The translations under genes were made by a program, and so were the position numbers. DNA of 31,019 nt from Streptomyces rubellomurinus. Its GTDB lineage: Bacteria > Actinomycetota > Actinomycetes > Streptomycetales > Streptomycetaceae. Below are positions 21,262-30,400 of the stretch, one piece after another. The stretch spans positions 1-31,019 of the forward strand of contig NZ_JZKH01000089.1 in the NCBI RefSeq assembly GCF_000961885.1, written 5' to 3'. The notes beneath the pieces are model-generated. The model was not told the origin of the DNA. It saw only the letters and a list, made by a program, of their open reading frames with translations, and ran no database searches. Each line of letters starts with the position of its first letter. Position 1 is the first letter of the stretch.

Positions 21262-22859
21262 ACGACTTCGTGGGCACGCGGGACCTGATCAAGCTCTACG
21301 CCCGCCGGGACCGGGTCAAGCTGCCGGTCGGCCTGCTGATCATGGTCGGCATCGTGGCGAGCAGCGTCACCGGGTTCGCCAAGCTCTACACCACCGCCAA
21401 GGAGCGGACGGACTTCGCCAACGGCGTCAACGGCAACGCCGCGCAGCTCTTCATGTACGGGCCCGTGGTGCGCACCGACGCGGCCGGCGGCCTGGTCGCC
21501 TGGCGCACCGCCGCACTCGGCGGCCTGATCATCGGCCTGATCAGCCTCTTCACCGTCATCCGGCACAGCCGCGGCGAGGAGGAGACCGGCCGGGCCGAAC
21601 TGATCCGGGCCGGCGTCGTCGGACCGCGCGCCCAACTCGCCGCCGCCGTCGCCGTCGCCGTCGTCGGCAACGTCGTCACCGCGCTCTACCTGGCGCTCAC
21701 CATGGGCTTCCAGGGCCTGCCCTGGGGAGGATCGATCGCCCTCGCGCTCGGCCTCGGCGCCACCGGCTGCGTCTTCGCCGGCATCGGCGCGATCGCCGCC
21801 CAGCTCACCGAGAGCGCCCGCGCCGCCCGCGGCATCGCCTCCGCCGTCGTCGGCGCCGCCTTCCTGCTCCGCGCCCTCGGCGACGCCGGGAAGCACGACC
21901 TCTCCTGGGTCGTCTGGCTCTCGCCGATCGGCTGGACGGAACGCCTGCACCCCTTCGCCGACGAGCGCTGGTGGGTGCTCCTCCTGGCCGCCGCCACCAC
22001 CGCGCTGCTGACCGCCGCCGCCTTCGCGCTCAACGCCCGCCGCGACCTCGGCGCCGGCCTGCTGCCCGACCGGCCCGGCCCGGCCACCGCCGCCCCCGGC
22101 CTGCGCACCCCGCTCGCCCTCGCCTGGCGGCTGCACCGCCCCGCCCTGCTCGGCTGGAGCGCCGGCTTCCTCGTCGTCGGCGCCGTCACCGGCGGGGCCG
22201 GCAAGAGCATCGGCGACCAGATCGACAGCAGCAGCGCGCTGAAGGAGGTGTTCGAGAACCTGGGCGGCCACGGCGACCTCGTCGACGCCTACCTGGCCAC
22301 CGCCATGGGCACCCTGGGCCTGCTCGCCGCCGCCTACGCCGTCCAGGCCGCGCTGCGCCCGTACCAGGAGGAGACCGCCGGCCGGGCCGAGCCCGTCCTG
22401 GCGACCCGCACCTCCCGGATCGAATGGGCCGTCAGTCACCTGGTCTTCGCGCTGCTCGGCCCGGCCGTCGCCCTCGCCGTCGGCGGCCTCGCCGCCGGGC
22501 TGGTCTACGGGGCGAGCACCCACGGGATCGGCCACGAGGTGCCCCGGCTGCTCGGCGCCGCCCTCGTCCAGCTGCCCGCCGCGTGGATCCTCGCCGCCCT
22601 CACCACCGCGCTGTTCGGGCTCGCCCCGCGCGCCGTGCAGGCCGCCTGGGGGGCGCTGGTGGTCTTCCTGCTGCTCGGCCAGCTCGGCGGGGCGTTCGGC
22701 TGGAACCAGAAGCTGCTCGACGTCTCGCCGTTCACCCACATCCCGCGGATCCCGGCGGCGAGCCTGAGCGCGACCCCGCTGCTGGTCCTGGTGCTGGTCG
22801 CCGCCGCGCTCACCGCCGCCGGCCTGGCCGGCTTCCGCCGCCGCGCGGTCGGCAGCTGA
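21258..22859 (+). CDS. ABC-2 exporter permease
   Basis: A 533-aa membrane protein with about 12 hydrophobic segments arranged in two similar halves, each beginning with a soluble stretch before the first helix ([20 protein letters not shown] near residue 17; [20 protein letters not shown] near 295). This is the size and layout of the actinomycete ABC-2 antibiotic-exporter permeases that fuse two six-helix units. It pairs with the upstream ATPase through a 4-bp overlap. No signal for substrate type is readable. Confidence 0.85.
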   Translation: MNDFVGTRDLIKLYARRDRVKLPVGLLIMVGIVASSVTGFAKLYTTAKERTDFANGVNGNAAQLFMYGPVVRTDAAGGLVAWRTAALGGLIIGLISLFTVIRHSRGEEETGRAELIRAGVVGPRAQLAAAVAVAVVGNVVTALYLALTMGFQGLPWGGSIALALGLGATGCVFAGIGAIAAQLTESARAARGIASAVVGAAFLLRALGDAGKHDLSWVVWLSPIGWTERLHPFADERWWVLLLAAATTALLTAAAFALNARRDLGAGLLPDRPGPATAAPGLRTPLALAWRLHRPALLGWSAGFLVVGAVTGGAGKSIGDQIDSSSALKEVFENLGGHGDLVDAYLATAMGTLGLLAAAYAVQAALRPYQEETAGRAEPVLATRTSRIEWAVSHLVFALLGPAVALAVGGLAAGLVYGASTHGIGHEVPRLLGAALVQLPAAWILAALTTALFGLAPRAVQAAWGALVVFLLLGQLGGAFGWNQKLLDVSPFTHIPRIPAASLSATPLLVLVLVAAALTAAGLAGFRRRAVGS

Positions 22860-22867
22860 CCCCCGCC

Positions 22868-22903
22868 GGTGGTGGGGGCGTTCAGGGCCGAGCCCCCACC
22901 ACC
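22868..22903. terminator. Bidirectional hairpin between permease and P450
   Basis: A perfect 12-bp stem (22868-22879 with 22892-22903) and a 12-nt loop, located between the permease stop and the P450 stop, which are 54 bp apart on opposite strands. Confidence 0.8.
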
Positions 22904-22913
22904 CCGGGCGCGG

Positions 22914-24125
22914 TCAGGCGCGGCGCAGCTCCAGCGGCAGCCGCCGGGCCCCGAACAGCATCGCCGGGCTCGGGAAGTACTCCACGCCCCGCGCCCGGTC
23001 CACCCGCAGGTCCGCGAACCGGTCGAACAGCCGGTTCAGCGCGATCCGGGACTCCAGCCGGGCCAGCGGCGCACCCAGGCAGAAGTGGATGCCGTGCCCG
23101 AACGCCAGGTGCGGGTTGGGGCTGCGCCGGATGTCGAAGGCCAGCGGGTCCGGGAACCACGCCGGATCCCGGTTCGCGGCCGCCAGCCACACCGACACCG
23201 CCGTGTCCGCCGGGATCGTCCGCCCGCCCAGCTCGGCGTCCCGGGTGGTGCGCCGCAGGTTGCGGGTGAACGGCGGGCGGCAGCGCAGCACCTCCTCGAT
23301 CGCCGCGGGGACGGCTGAGCGGTCCGCCCGCAGGACGGCCGCCGCCTCCGGGTGCGCGTCCAGCAGCAGGACGGTGGTCCCCAGCACGGCCGTCGTGGTC
23401 ACGTGCCCGGCCACCAGGAGCACGATCGCGAAGCTCGCGATCTCCCCGTCGTCCAGCCGCCGCCCGTCCACCTCGGCCGCCACCAGCAGACTGATCAGGT
23501 CCTCCCCGGGCCGGGCCCGGCGGGCGCGCACCTGGCCGGTGAAGTAGTCGAACATCTCGCGCAGGGTCGGCGCGTACGAGCGCAGCGTCTCCGCCCCGAC
23601 CACCACCTCGTCCGCGCGCATCGTGCCGGAGAGCATCACGTCCGCCCAGCCGCGGAAGCGCTCGCGGTCCTCGGCCGGGACGCCCAGCAGCTCGGCGATC
23701 ACCACGATCGGCAGCGGGTAGGCCAGCGCGCCGACCAGCTCGGCGCGGTCCTCCACCGCGTCCAGCAGGCCGTCCGTGATCGCGGCGATCCGCGGCTCCA
23801 GGTCGGCCACCGTCCGGGGCGTGAACGCCCGGCCGACCAGCCGCCGCAGCTCCTGCTGGCGGGGCGGGTCCATCCGGACGAAGTTGCCCCGGCCGAACAG
23901 CTCCAGCTCCGGCTGGGACGGCATCAGCGAGCCGAGGTCCGAGGAGAACAGGCCCGGGTCCGCGTACACCCGCGCCACCTCCGGGTAGCCGAAGACGTGC
24001 CAGGAGCCGGTCCGCTCGTCGAGGTGCACGGGCTCGCCCGCGCGCATCCCGTCCAGCCAGTCGAAGAGCCCGCGGATCTCCTCCGGAAGCCCCGCGTCCA
24101 CACCCCTGCTGGCAGCCACACCCAT
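22914..24125 (-). CDS. Cytochrome P450
   Basis: A 403-aa soluble bacterial P450. The I-helix reads [10 protein letters not shown] (237-245), ExxR is EEVLR, and the heme loop is [17 protein letters not shown] with proximal Cys349. The I-helix has Val242 where many family members have Glu or Asp just before the conserved Thr; this variant is known in other bacterial P450s but alters the usual acid-alcohol pair. The start ATG 24125 follows GAGGGGACC; the open frame upstream is not protein-like. The gene is divergent from the flavin epoxidase and probably belongs with the polyketide genes as a tailoring hydroxylase or epoxidase. It needs a ferredoxin from elsewhere. Confidence 0.88.
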   Translation of the reverse strand: MGVAASRGVDAGLPEEIRGLFDWLDGMRAGEPVHLDERTGSWHVFGYPEVARVYADPGLFSSDLGSLMPSQPELELFGRGNFVRMDPPRQQELRRLVGRAFTPRTVADLEPRIAAITDGLLDAVEDRAELVGALAYPLPIVVIAELLGVPAEDRERFRGWADVMLSGTMRADEVVVGAETLRSYAPTLREMFDYFTGQVRARRARPGEDLISLLVAAEVDGRRLDDGEIASFAIVLLVAGHVTTTAVLGTTVLLLDAHPEAAAVLRADRSAVPAAIEEVLRCRPPFTRNLRRTTRDAELGGRTIPADTAVSVWLAAANRDPAWFPDPLAFDIRRSPNPHLAFGHGIHFCLGAPLARLESRIALNRLFDRFADLRVDRARGVEYFPSPAMLFGARRLPLELRRA

Positions 24126-24369
24126 CGTGATCGGTCCCCTCGCTCGTCGGGCCCCCGGTCCTGAGGCATCCTCACCCCGCCGCGGGGCGGCGCGGAACCC
24201 GAGAACCGGCGGCCGGCCCGCCGCCGGGCCCCGCCCTCGGGGTCCGACCCCTGCCGGCTGGGGGCGCCCCGGGCCGAATAGGGGTGGCGGACCGTCGCCG
24301 CACCGGGCACGGCCGGGCCACCCTGGTCCCGGACGGACGCCGCGGCGGGGAAGGGAACGGGCAGACGCG

Positions 24370-24437
24370 ATGAACGGAACGCTCCGATGAACGGAACACT
24401 CCGATGAACGGAACACTCCCATGACCGGAAGACTCCA
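24370..24437 (+). repeat. Four 17-bp tandem repeats forming a ladder of overlapping hexapeptide mini-ORFs
   Basis: Four consecutive 17-bp units, consensus ATGAACGGAACACTCCG, begin at 24370, 24387, 24404 and 24421; the epoxidase start at 24438 is the fifth. Each unit begins with ATG, and because 17 is one short of 18, each short frame stops at a TGA that overlaps the next ATG (ATGA). The encoded peptides are MNGTLR, MNGTLR, MNGTLP and MTGRLQ. The epoxidase itself begins MTGTT, so the array looks like serial duplication of its own start region. A role in translation control is inference. Between 24126 and 24369 I see no gene. Confidence 0.8.
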
Positions 24438-25877
24438 ATGACCGGAACGACCGGGGCCGTCGTGCTCGGGGGCGGACTGGCCGGCCTGCTGGCCGCGACG
24501 GTGCTGGCACGCCACGTCGACGAGGTCACCGTGGTGGACCGGGACGGGCTCCCGGCCGGGCCCGAGCCGCGCAAGGGCGTGCCGCAGGGCCGGCACGCCC
24601 ACCTGCTGTGGTCCGGCGGCGCCCGCACCATCGAGGCCCTGCTGCCCGGCACCACCGAGCGCTGGCTCGCCGCCGGCGCCCGCAGGGTCGCCGTCCACCA
24701 GGACATGGTGTCGCTCACCGCCTACGGCTGGCAGCACCGCTTCCCCGGCACCCAGTTCATGATCGCCTGCAGCCGGCCGCTGCTCGACCACGTGGTCCGC
24801 GAAGCCGTGCTCGGCCACCCGCGGATCACCCTGCGCGAGCGCACCGAGGCCCGGGCCCTGCGCGGCGGCGCCGACCGGGTCACCGGCGTCACCGTGCTCC
24901 CGCTCGGCGCCGGGCGGGAGGAGGACCTGGCCGCCGACCTCGTGGTGGACGCCACCGGGCGCGGCTCACGGCTGGACCGGTGGCTCCCCGCGCTCGGCCT
25001 CCCGGTGCCCGAGACCGACCGCGTCGACCCCGGCATCGTCTACGCCACCCGGATCTACCGGGCGCCGCACGGGATGGCCGCCGACTTCCCGGTGGTCAGC
25101 GTCTACGCCGACCACCGGGACGGCGGGCCCGGCCGCAACGGCGTGGTGCTGCCGATCGAGGACGACCGCTGGATGGTCACCCTCTCCGGCACCCGCAACG
25201 GCGAACCCGGCGGCGGCGAGGCCGAGTTCCTCGCCTTCGCCCGCGCCCTGCGGCACCCCGTCGTCGCCGAGCTGATCGCCGGCGCCGAACCCCTCACCGG
25301 CGTCCGGCGCACCCGCAGCACCGCCAGCCGCCGGCTGTTCTGCGAACGCGCCGAACGCTGGCCCGCCGGACTGGTGGTGCTCGGCGACGCCCTCGCCGCG
25401 CTCAACCCCGTGTACGGGCACGGCATGAGCGCCGCCGCCCTGGGCGCCGACGCGCTCGACCGCGCCCTCACCGAGCACGCGCTCGCCCCGGAGCTCGCCG
25501 CCCGGGCCCAGCAGGCCATCGCCCGGGTCGTCGACGACCCGTGGATCTTCGCCGCCGCCCAGGACATCTGCTACCCCGACTGCCGCACCGACGTCCGCGA
25601 CCCGCGCCTGACCACCCGGGCCGCCGAACGGCGCCGGTTCGCCGAACTCATCGGCGCCACCGCCATCCGCTCGCCGTCGCTCAGCGCCGCCACCACGGCC
25701 GTCAGCACGCTCTCCGTCCCCTCCAGCAGCCTGGAGGACCCGGCCGTGCTCGCCGACCTGCGCCGGGGGCCGCAGCGCCCGGAGCTCCTGCGGCCGCCGC
25801 TCAAGGCGGTGGAGCGGGAACTGCTGGCGCGGTGCGCGGCGGCGGGGGAGGGGGTAGCGGGGCCGGGGCCGGGGTAG
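24438..25877 (+). CDS. Flavin-dependent olefin epoxidase, Lsd18/MonCI-like
   Basis: A 479-aa FAD monooxygenase. The dinucleotide-binding GGGLAG is at 11-16, a DRDGLPAGPEPRKGVPQGRH segment follows, and the GD motif region VLGDALAALNPVYGHGMSAA is near 313-333. RKGVPQ, HLLWSGG, TAYGWQHRFPGTQFMIACSR and YGHGMSAAA match what I recall of the polyether epoxidases Lsd18 (lasalocid) and MonCI (monensin), which epoxidise polyene chains before ring cascade. The start ATG 24438 is the last rung of a ladder of overlapping mini-ORFs. A C-terminal Gly/Pro stretch arises from a duplicated 20-bp unit. No epoxide hydrolase is in the window. Confidence in the family is high, in the exact product low. Confidence 0.82.
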   Translation: MTGTTGAVVLGGGLAGLLAATVLARHVDEVTVVDRDGLPAGPEPRKGVPQGRHAHLLWSGGARTIEALLPGTTERWLAAGARRVAVHQDMVSLTAYGWQHRFPGTQFMIACSRPLLDHVVREAVLGHPRITLRERTEARALRGGADRVTGVTVLPLGAGREEDLAADLVVDATGRGSRLDRWLPALGLPVPETDRVDPGIVYATRIYRAPHGMAADFPVVSVYADHRDGGPGRNGVVLPIEDDRWMVTLSGTRNGEPGGGEAEFLAFARALRHPVVAELIAGAEPLTGVRRTRSTASRRLFCERAERWPAGLVVLGDALAALNPVYGHGMSAAALGADALDRALTEHALAPELAARAQQAIARVVDDPWIFAAAQDICYPDCRTDVRDPRLTTRAAERRRFAELIGATAIRSPSLSAATTAVSTLSVPSSSLEDPAVLADLRRGPQRPELLRPPLKAVERELLARCAAAGEGVAGPGPG

Positions 25878-25890
25878 CGGGGCCGGGGCC
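25851..25890 (+). repeat. Duplicated 20-bp unit across the epoxidase stop codon
   Basis: GGGGTAGCGGGGCCGGGGCC occurs twice in tandem (25851-25870 and 25871-25890). In the first copy TAG is out of frame (read as GTA GCG); in the second the same TAG is the stop codon. The duplication changed the last residues of the protein. Confidence 0.75.
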
Positions 25891-25901
25891 GGGGGCGCGG
25901 G

Positions 25902-26624
25902 TCAGGAGGGTCGGCGGGGGCGCATCAGGAGCAGGTCCTCGCCCCAGGCGTCCAGCACCGCCGCCTGGCCGGCGGCCCGGGCCGCGGCCTCGACCCGGGC
26001 GAACAGCCGTTGCTGCGGCTCGACTTCGCCGGTCGCGGTGATCCGGGCGACGGCCTCCAGCAGCGCGGCGCCGTCCCAGCCGGGCAGCGGGAACCGGTCC
26101 AGCTCCCAGGCCAGGTACTTGTTGTAGGGGCGCGGGCGGCGGTCCAGGGCGAAGAGCAGGTCGAGCAGGAATCCGACGCCGGCGGCGGCGTCCAGGTGGC
26201 CGGCGAGCGGGTCGCCGTCGCGGTGGTTCTTGACCGAGCGGTAGAGCGCGTTGGCGTAGGCGTCCAGCAGGGCGGCGGCGGACCGGAAGGCCTCCTCGGG
26301 GCCGAGCCGCCCCGCCGCGGCGACGATCCGGGCGAGCTCCCCGTCGCGGCGGTCGAGCAGCACCCGGGCGCGGGCGATCGCGTACCGCTCCCAGGCGGCG
26401 GGCCGACGGAACCGGTCGAGCGTGGTGACGACCAGGTCGAGCCGCGCGGAGCGGTAGCCGTCGAGCGCGGCCAGCCCGCTCACCGCGTCGTCGGCGAGGA
26501 CGACGTAGAGGTCGTGGTCGGAGTGCTGGGTGGCCATGCCGTCGTGCGCCCGGGAGCCCTTGAGGACGAGGCCGACGACGGCCGGGTCGGCCGTCGCGGC
26601 GGCGACGAACGACGCGAACTCCAT
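25902..26624 (-). CDS. Nucleotidyltransferase-domain protein
   Basis: A 240-aa protein whose N-terminus has the polymerase-beta-type nucleotidyltransferase signature: Gly23-Ser24 (LKGSRAHDG) followed by Asp36-x-Asp38 (HSDHDLYVVL), the metal-binding pair. The C-terminal 150 residues are helical, like substrate-binding domains of aminoglycoside nucleotidyltransferases and related proteins. The ATG at 26624 lies 2 nt after the stop of the acetyltransferase gene (TGACCATG); a GTG at 26630 overlapping that stop is the alternative. Possible role: nucleotidylation of a small molecule. No resistance function can be assigned from sequence. Confidence 0.72.
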   Translation of the reverse strand: MEFASFVAAATADPAVVGLVLKGSRAHDGMATQHSDHDLYVVLADDAVSGLAALDGYRSARLDLVVTTLDRFRRPAAWERYAIARARVLLDRRDGELARIVAAAGRLGPEEAFRSAAALLDAYANALYRSVKNHRDGDPLAGHLDAAAGVGFLLDLLFALDRRPRPYNKYLAWELDRFPLPGWDGAALLEAVARITATGEVEPQQRLFARVEAAARAAGQAAVLDAWGEDLLLMRPRRPS

Positions 26625-26626
26625 GG

Positions 26627-27115
26627 TCACGCCAGGTCCTTGCGCATCATCGTGCACATCGTCTCGTACCGGTGGATCGAACCGTCCTCGGCCTCCACGT
26701 CCCAGGAGTCGGGTGCGCGGCCGAAGGCCCGGTAGCCCAGGCGCTCGTAGAGGGCGCGGGCGCGCGGGTTGTCCTCCTCGACGCGGAGTTCGGCGCGGGT
26801 CAGGCCCCGCGCGCCGATCCGCCGCTCGGCGGCGCGGATCAGCAGCGTGCCGATCCCGCACGACTGCAGGGCCGGGTGGACGCTCAGCTGCCAGAGCATG
26901 CCGGCGCCCGGCGTGACCGTGTAGTCGACGCCGCAGAGGGCCACCGGGAACCCGACCGGCGTGCACACCGCCAGGTAGTCGATCTCGCCCGCTCCGGCGC
27001 GATGGAGCTGGTGGACGAGCTGGCGCACGTGCGCGGGGGAGCCGGACCAGCCGCAGCGCGGCACGTCCGTCTCGGTGAGGTCGCGCACCGACAGGTCCAG
27101 CCTGATCCCGGACAT
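26627..27115 (-). CDS. GNAT-family N-acetyltransferase
   Basis: A 162-aa acetyltransferase. The acetyl-CoA-binding motif A is visible as LSVHPALQSCGIGTLLIRAAE (in two parts: strand 77-82, then Gln84-x-x-Gly-x-Gly89), and motif B as NPRARALYERLGY (116-128). The start ATG 27115 has GAAGGG about 9 nt upstream; an earlier ATG adds only an Arg-rich stretch. It forms a two-gene unit with the nucleotidyltransferase. Both are classes that can modify antibiotics, but substrates are unknown. Confidence 0.8.
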   Translation of the reverse strand: MSGIRLDLSVRDLTETDVPRCGWSGSPAHVRQLVHQLHRAGAGEIDYLAVCTPVGFPVALCGVDYTVTPGAGMLWQLSVHPALQSCGIGTLLIRAAERRIGARGLTRAELRVEEDNPRARALYERLGYRAFGRAPDSWDVEAEDGSIHRYETMCTMMRKDLA

Positions 27116-27214
27116 CGCCGCATCCCTTCGCCACCGACACCGACCGGCTCCCATTCCAGCAAGCCGGCCCCCGTGCCGTCCACAGGGTTTCGGGCCGATC
27201 CGGCGTCAGGCGTA

Positions 27215-27255
27215 GGGGTGCCACCGGGGTGTTAGGGGTCGGGGGCGTTAGGGGG
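27215..27255 (+). other. G-quadruplex-type motif upstream of the PKS gene
   Basis: Five runs of at least four G (27215, 27226, 27235, 27241, 27251) are separated by loops of 7, 5, 2 and 5 nt, including the repeated loop GTTA. This is a canonical four-tetrad quadruplex pattern on the plus strand. It lies in the 355-bp gap 27116-27470 between the divergent GNAT and PKS genes, which otherwise shows no gene and no clear promoter hexamers. Confidence 0.6.
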
Positions 27256-27470
27256 CCGCCGGGGCTTCTCCGCGGGTGCGGGGGCGTGCGAGGTTGGCGT
27301 AGTCCCGGAACCGGTGCGGCGACGGGGCGGAGCTGTGCCGAGAACTGACCTTGGCGACGGCGCCGGACGGGTGCCGGCGGGCCGTCGCCCGTCCGCTTTC
27401 CAGGACCGGAATCCGCCGGCGGCACCCACGCGGGGCCGCCGGGAGTCCGGCGGGCCCACGGGTGGGAGAC

Positions 27471-30400
27471 ATGGCCGATTCCGCTGAGTTCGGACCTGAC
27501 CGGATGCCGCGCGCGGGTGAGTCACCGCGTGCCGGGCGCGAGCCGATCGCGGTGGTGGGCCTGGCCTGCCGCCTCCCCGGCGCCGCCACCCCGGACGCGT
27601 ACTGGCGGCTGCTCGCCGACGGCGTCGACGCGGTCACCGAGTTCCCGGCCGACCGCTGGGCCGAGGCGCTGGCCCGCGACCCCGGGCTGGCCGACGCCGT
27701 GCCCGCCCACGCGCGGCGCGGCGGCTTCCTCGACCGGGTGGACGGCTTCGACCCCGCCTTCTTCGGCATCTCGCCGCGCGAGGCCCGGGCGATCGACCCG
27801 CAGCAGCGGCTCGCCCTGGAACTGGGCTGGGAGGCCCTGGAGGACGCCGGCCTGCGCCCCGCCGCGCTGGCCGGCACCCGCACCGGCGTGTTCGTCGGCG
27901 GCGGCGCCGACGACTACGCCAAGCTCACCCAGGCGCACGGCCCGCACGCCGTCACCCAGCACACCGCCACCGGCCTGACCCGCGGCATCATCGCCAACCG
28001 GATCTCCTACCTGCTCGGCCTGCACGGACCCAGCCTCACCGTCGACACCGCCCAGTCCTCCGCGCTGACCGCCGTCCACCTGGCCTGCGAGAGCCTGCGC
28101 ACCGGCGAGTCCGAACTGGCGCTGGCCGGCGGCGTGCAGCTCAACCTCACGCCCGAGGGCGCGCTGGCCGCCGCCCGGTTCGGCGGACTCTCCCCGACCG
28201 GCCGCTGCCACACCTTCGACCACCGGGCGGACGGCTACGTGCGCGGCGAGGGCGGCGCCCTGGTGGTGCTGGAACCGCTGCACCGGGCGCTCGCCGCCGG
28301 TCACCGGGTGCTCTGCGTGATCCGCGCCAGCGCCACCAACAACGACGGCGCCACCGACGGGCTCACCGTGCCCAGCGCCGCCGCCCAGCGCGACCTGCTG
28401 CGGCTCGCCTACCGCCGTGCCGGCCTCGACCCCGCCGAGGTCCAGTACGTCGAACTGCACGGCACCGGCACCCGCCTCGGCGACCCGGTCGAGGCCGCCG
28501 CCCTCGGCGCCGTCCTCGGCCGCGACCGGCCCGCCGACGACCCGCTGCTGGTCGGCTCCGCCAAGACCAACATCGGCCACCTGGAGAGCGCCGCCGGGGC
28601 CGCCGGACTGGCGAAGGCCGTGCTCTGCCTGAGCCGCCGCGCACTCCCGCCGAGCCTGCACCACGAACGGCCCGCCCCGGCCGTCGAGCTGGCCGGGCGA
28701 GGCCTGCGGGTCCGCACCGAGCACGGCCCCTGGCCGCACCCCGACCGGCCGCTGGTCGCCGGGGTCAGCTCCTTCGGCATGGGCGGCACCAACTGCCACG
28801 TCGTGCTCTCCGACCACCCGGACGGCTCGGACCGCTCGGACCGCTCGGACGGCTCGGGCCGCTCGGCGAGCGTGCCGGCGCCGTCCGGCCCGGCCGCCGG
28901 GGTGGACGGCTGCGGCACCCTGCCGTTCCTGCTGTCCGCCCGTGACGCGGGCGCGCTGCGCGAGCAGGCCGAGCGGCTGGCCGGGCACCTCGGCGCGCAG
29001 GATCGGGCCGACGTGGCCCACTCGCTCGCCACCACCCGCACCCTCTTCGAGCACCGCGCCGTACTGCTCGCCGCCGACCGGGCCACCCTGGCCGACGCGC
29101 TCGCCGACCTCGCCGACGACCGGCCGTCCCCCGCCGTGGTCCGCGGTGAGGACCTCGGCGGCGGCACCGTCTTCCTGTTCGCCGGACAGGGCGCCCAGCG
29201 ACCGGGCATGGGCCGCGAGCTGTACCGGGCGTTCCCGGTCTACGCCCGCGCCTTCGACGAGGCCTGTGCCGCCCTCGACCCGCACCTGGAGCCGCACCTG
29301 GACCCGGACCCGGACCTGGACCCGCACCGGGGCCGTTCGCTGCGCGAGGTCGTGTTCGCCCCCGAGGGCAGTCCCGAGGCCGCCCTGCTCGACCGGACCG
29401 GCTACACCCAGCCCGCGCTGTTCGCCGTCGAGGTCGCGCTCCACCGGCTCGTCGAGAGCCGGGGCGTGCGCCCCGACCACCTGATGGGCCACTCGATCGG
29501 CGAGATCGCCGCCGCACACGTGGCCGGAGTGCTCGACCTCGGCGACGCGGCCGCCCTGGTCGCCGCGCGCGGCCGGCTGATGCAGGAACTGCCGGGCGGC
29601 GGCGCGATGGTCGCCGTGCAGGCCACCGAGCGGGAACTCGCCGAGCAGCTGGCCGGCCGGGAGGCGGAGCTCGGCATCGCCGCGCTGAACGGGCCGGAGG
29701 CGACCGTGCTCGCCGGAGACGAACAGGCGGTGCTCCGGCTCGCCGAGCACTGGCGGGCACGGGGACGCCGGACCAAGCGGCTGCGGGTCGGCCACGCGTT
29801 CCACTCGCCGCACATGGAACCCATGCTCGACGCCTTCGCGGCCGTCCTGCGCGGGCTCGACTTCCGGCCGCCGCGGATCCCGATCGTCTCCAACCTGACC
29901 GGCGCGCCCGCCGGCGCCACCGAACTCTGCGACCCCGACTACTGGGTGCGGCACGTCCGCCGACCGGTGCGCTTCCTGGACGGGATGCGCCGACTGCACG
30001 AGGCCGGGGTCACCCGCTACCTGGAACTCGGCCCGGACGGCGTGCTCACCGCCCTGGCCCGCGACTGCGTCCCGGCGGGGAGCGCGTTCGTCCCCGCCCT
30101 GCGGCCGCGCTGCCCCGAGGTGCGCGGGCTCACCGAGGCGCTGGCCCGGCTGCACGCGCACGGCGCGCCCGTCGACTGGAGCGCCGCCTTCGCGGGCAGC
30201 AGCCCGCGCCGCGTCACGCTGCCGGGGTACCCGTTCCAGCGGCAGCGGTACTGGCTGGAGCCGGCGGTACCGGCCGAGGAGCCGGCTGTCGTACCCGAGG
30301 AGCCGACTGCCGTACCCGAGGTGCCCGGACGGCCCGCTGGTGCGCCCGACGCCCCGGCGAACCCGACCGAGGAGGCCTTGCGGCGCCGGCTCGCCGGGCT

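Noticed and set aside
24361..24440. CRISPR-like array at the 17-bp repeats
   Set aside because: The units are directly tandem without spacers and are too short; they are duplications of a gene-start segment.
28041..28061. First PKS ketosynthase as an inactive pseudodomain
   Set aside because: Only the Cys is changed, to Gln, with both His residues intact and an AT and ACP following, which is the normal KSQ loading-module arrangement.
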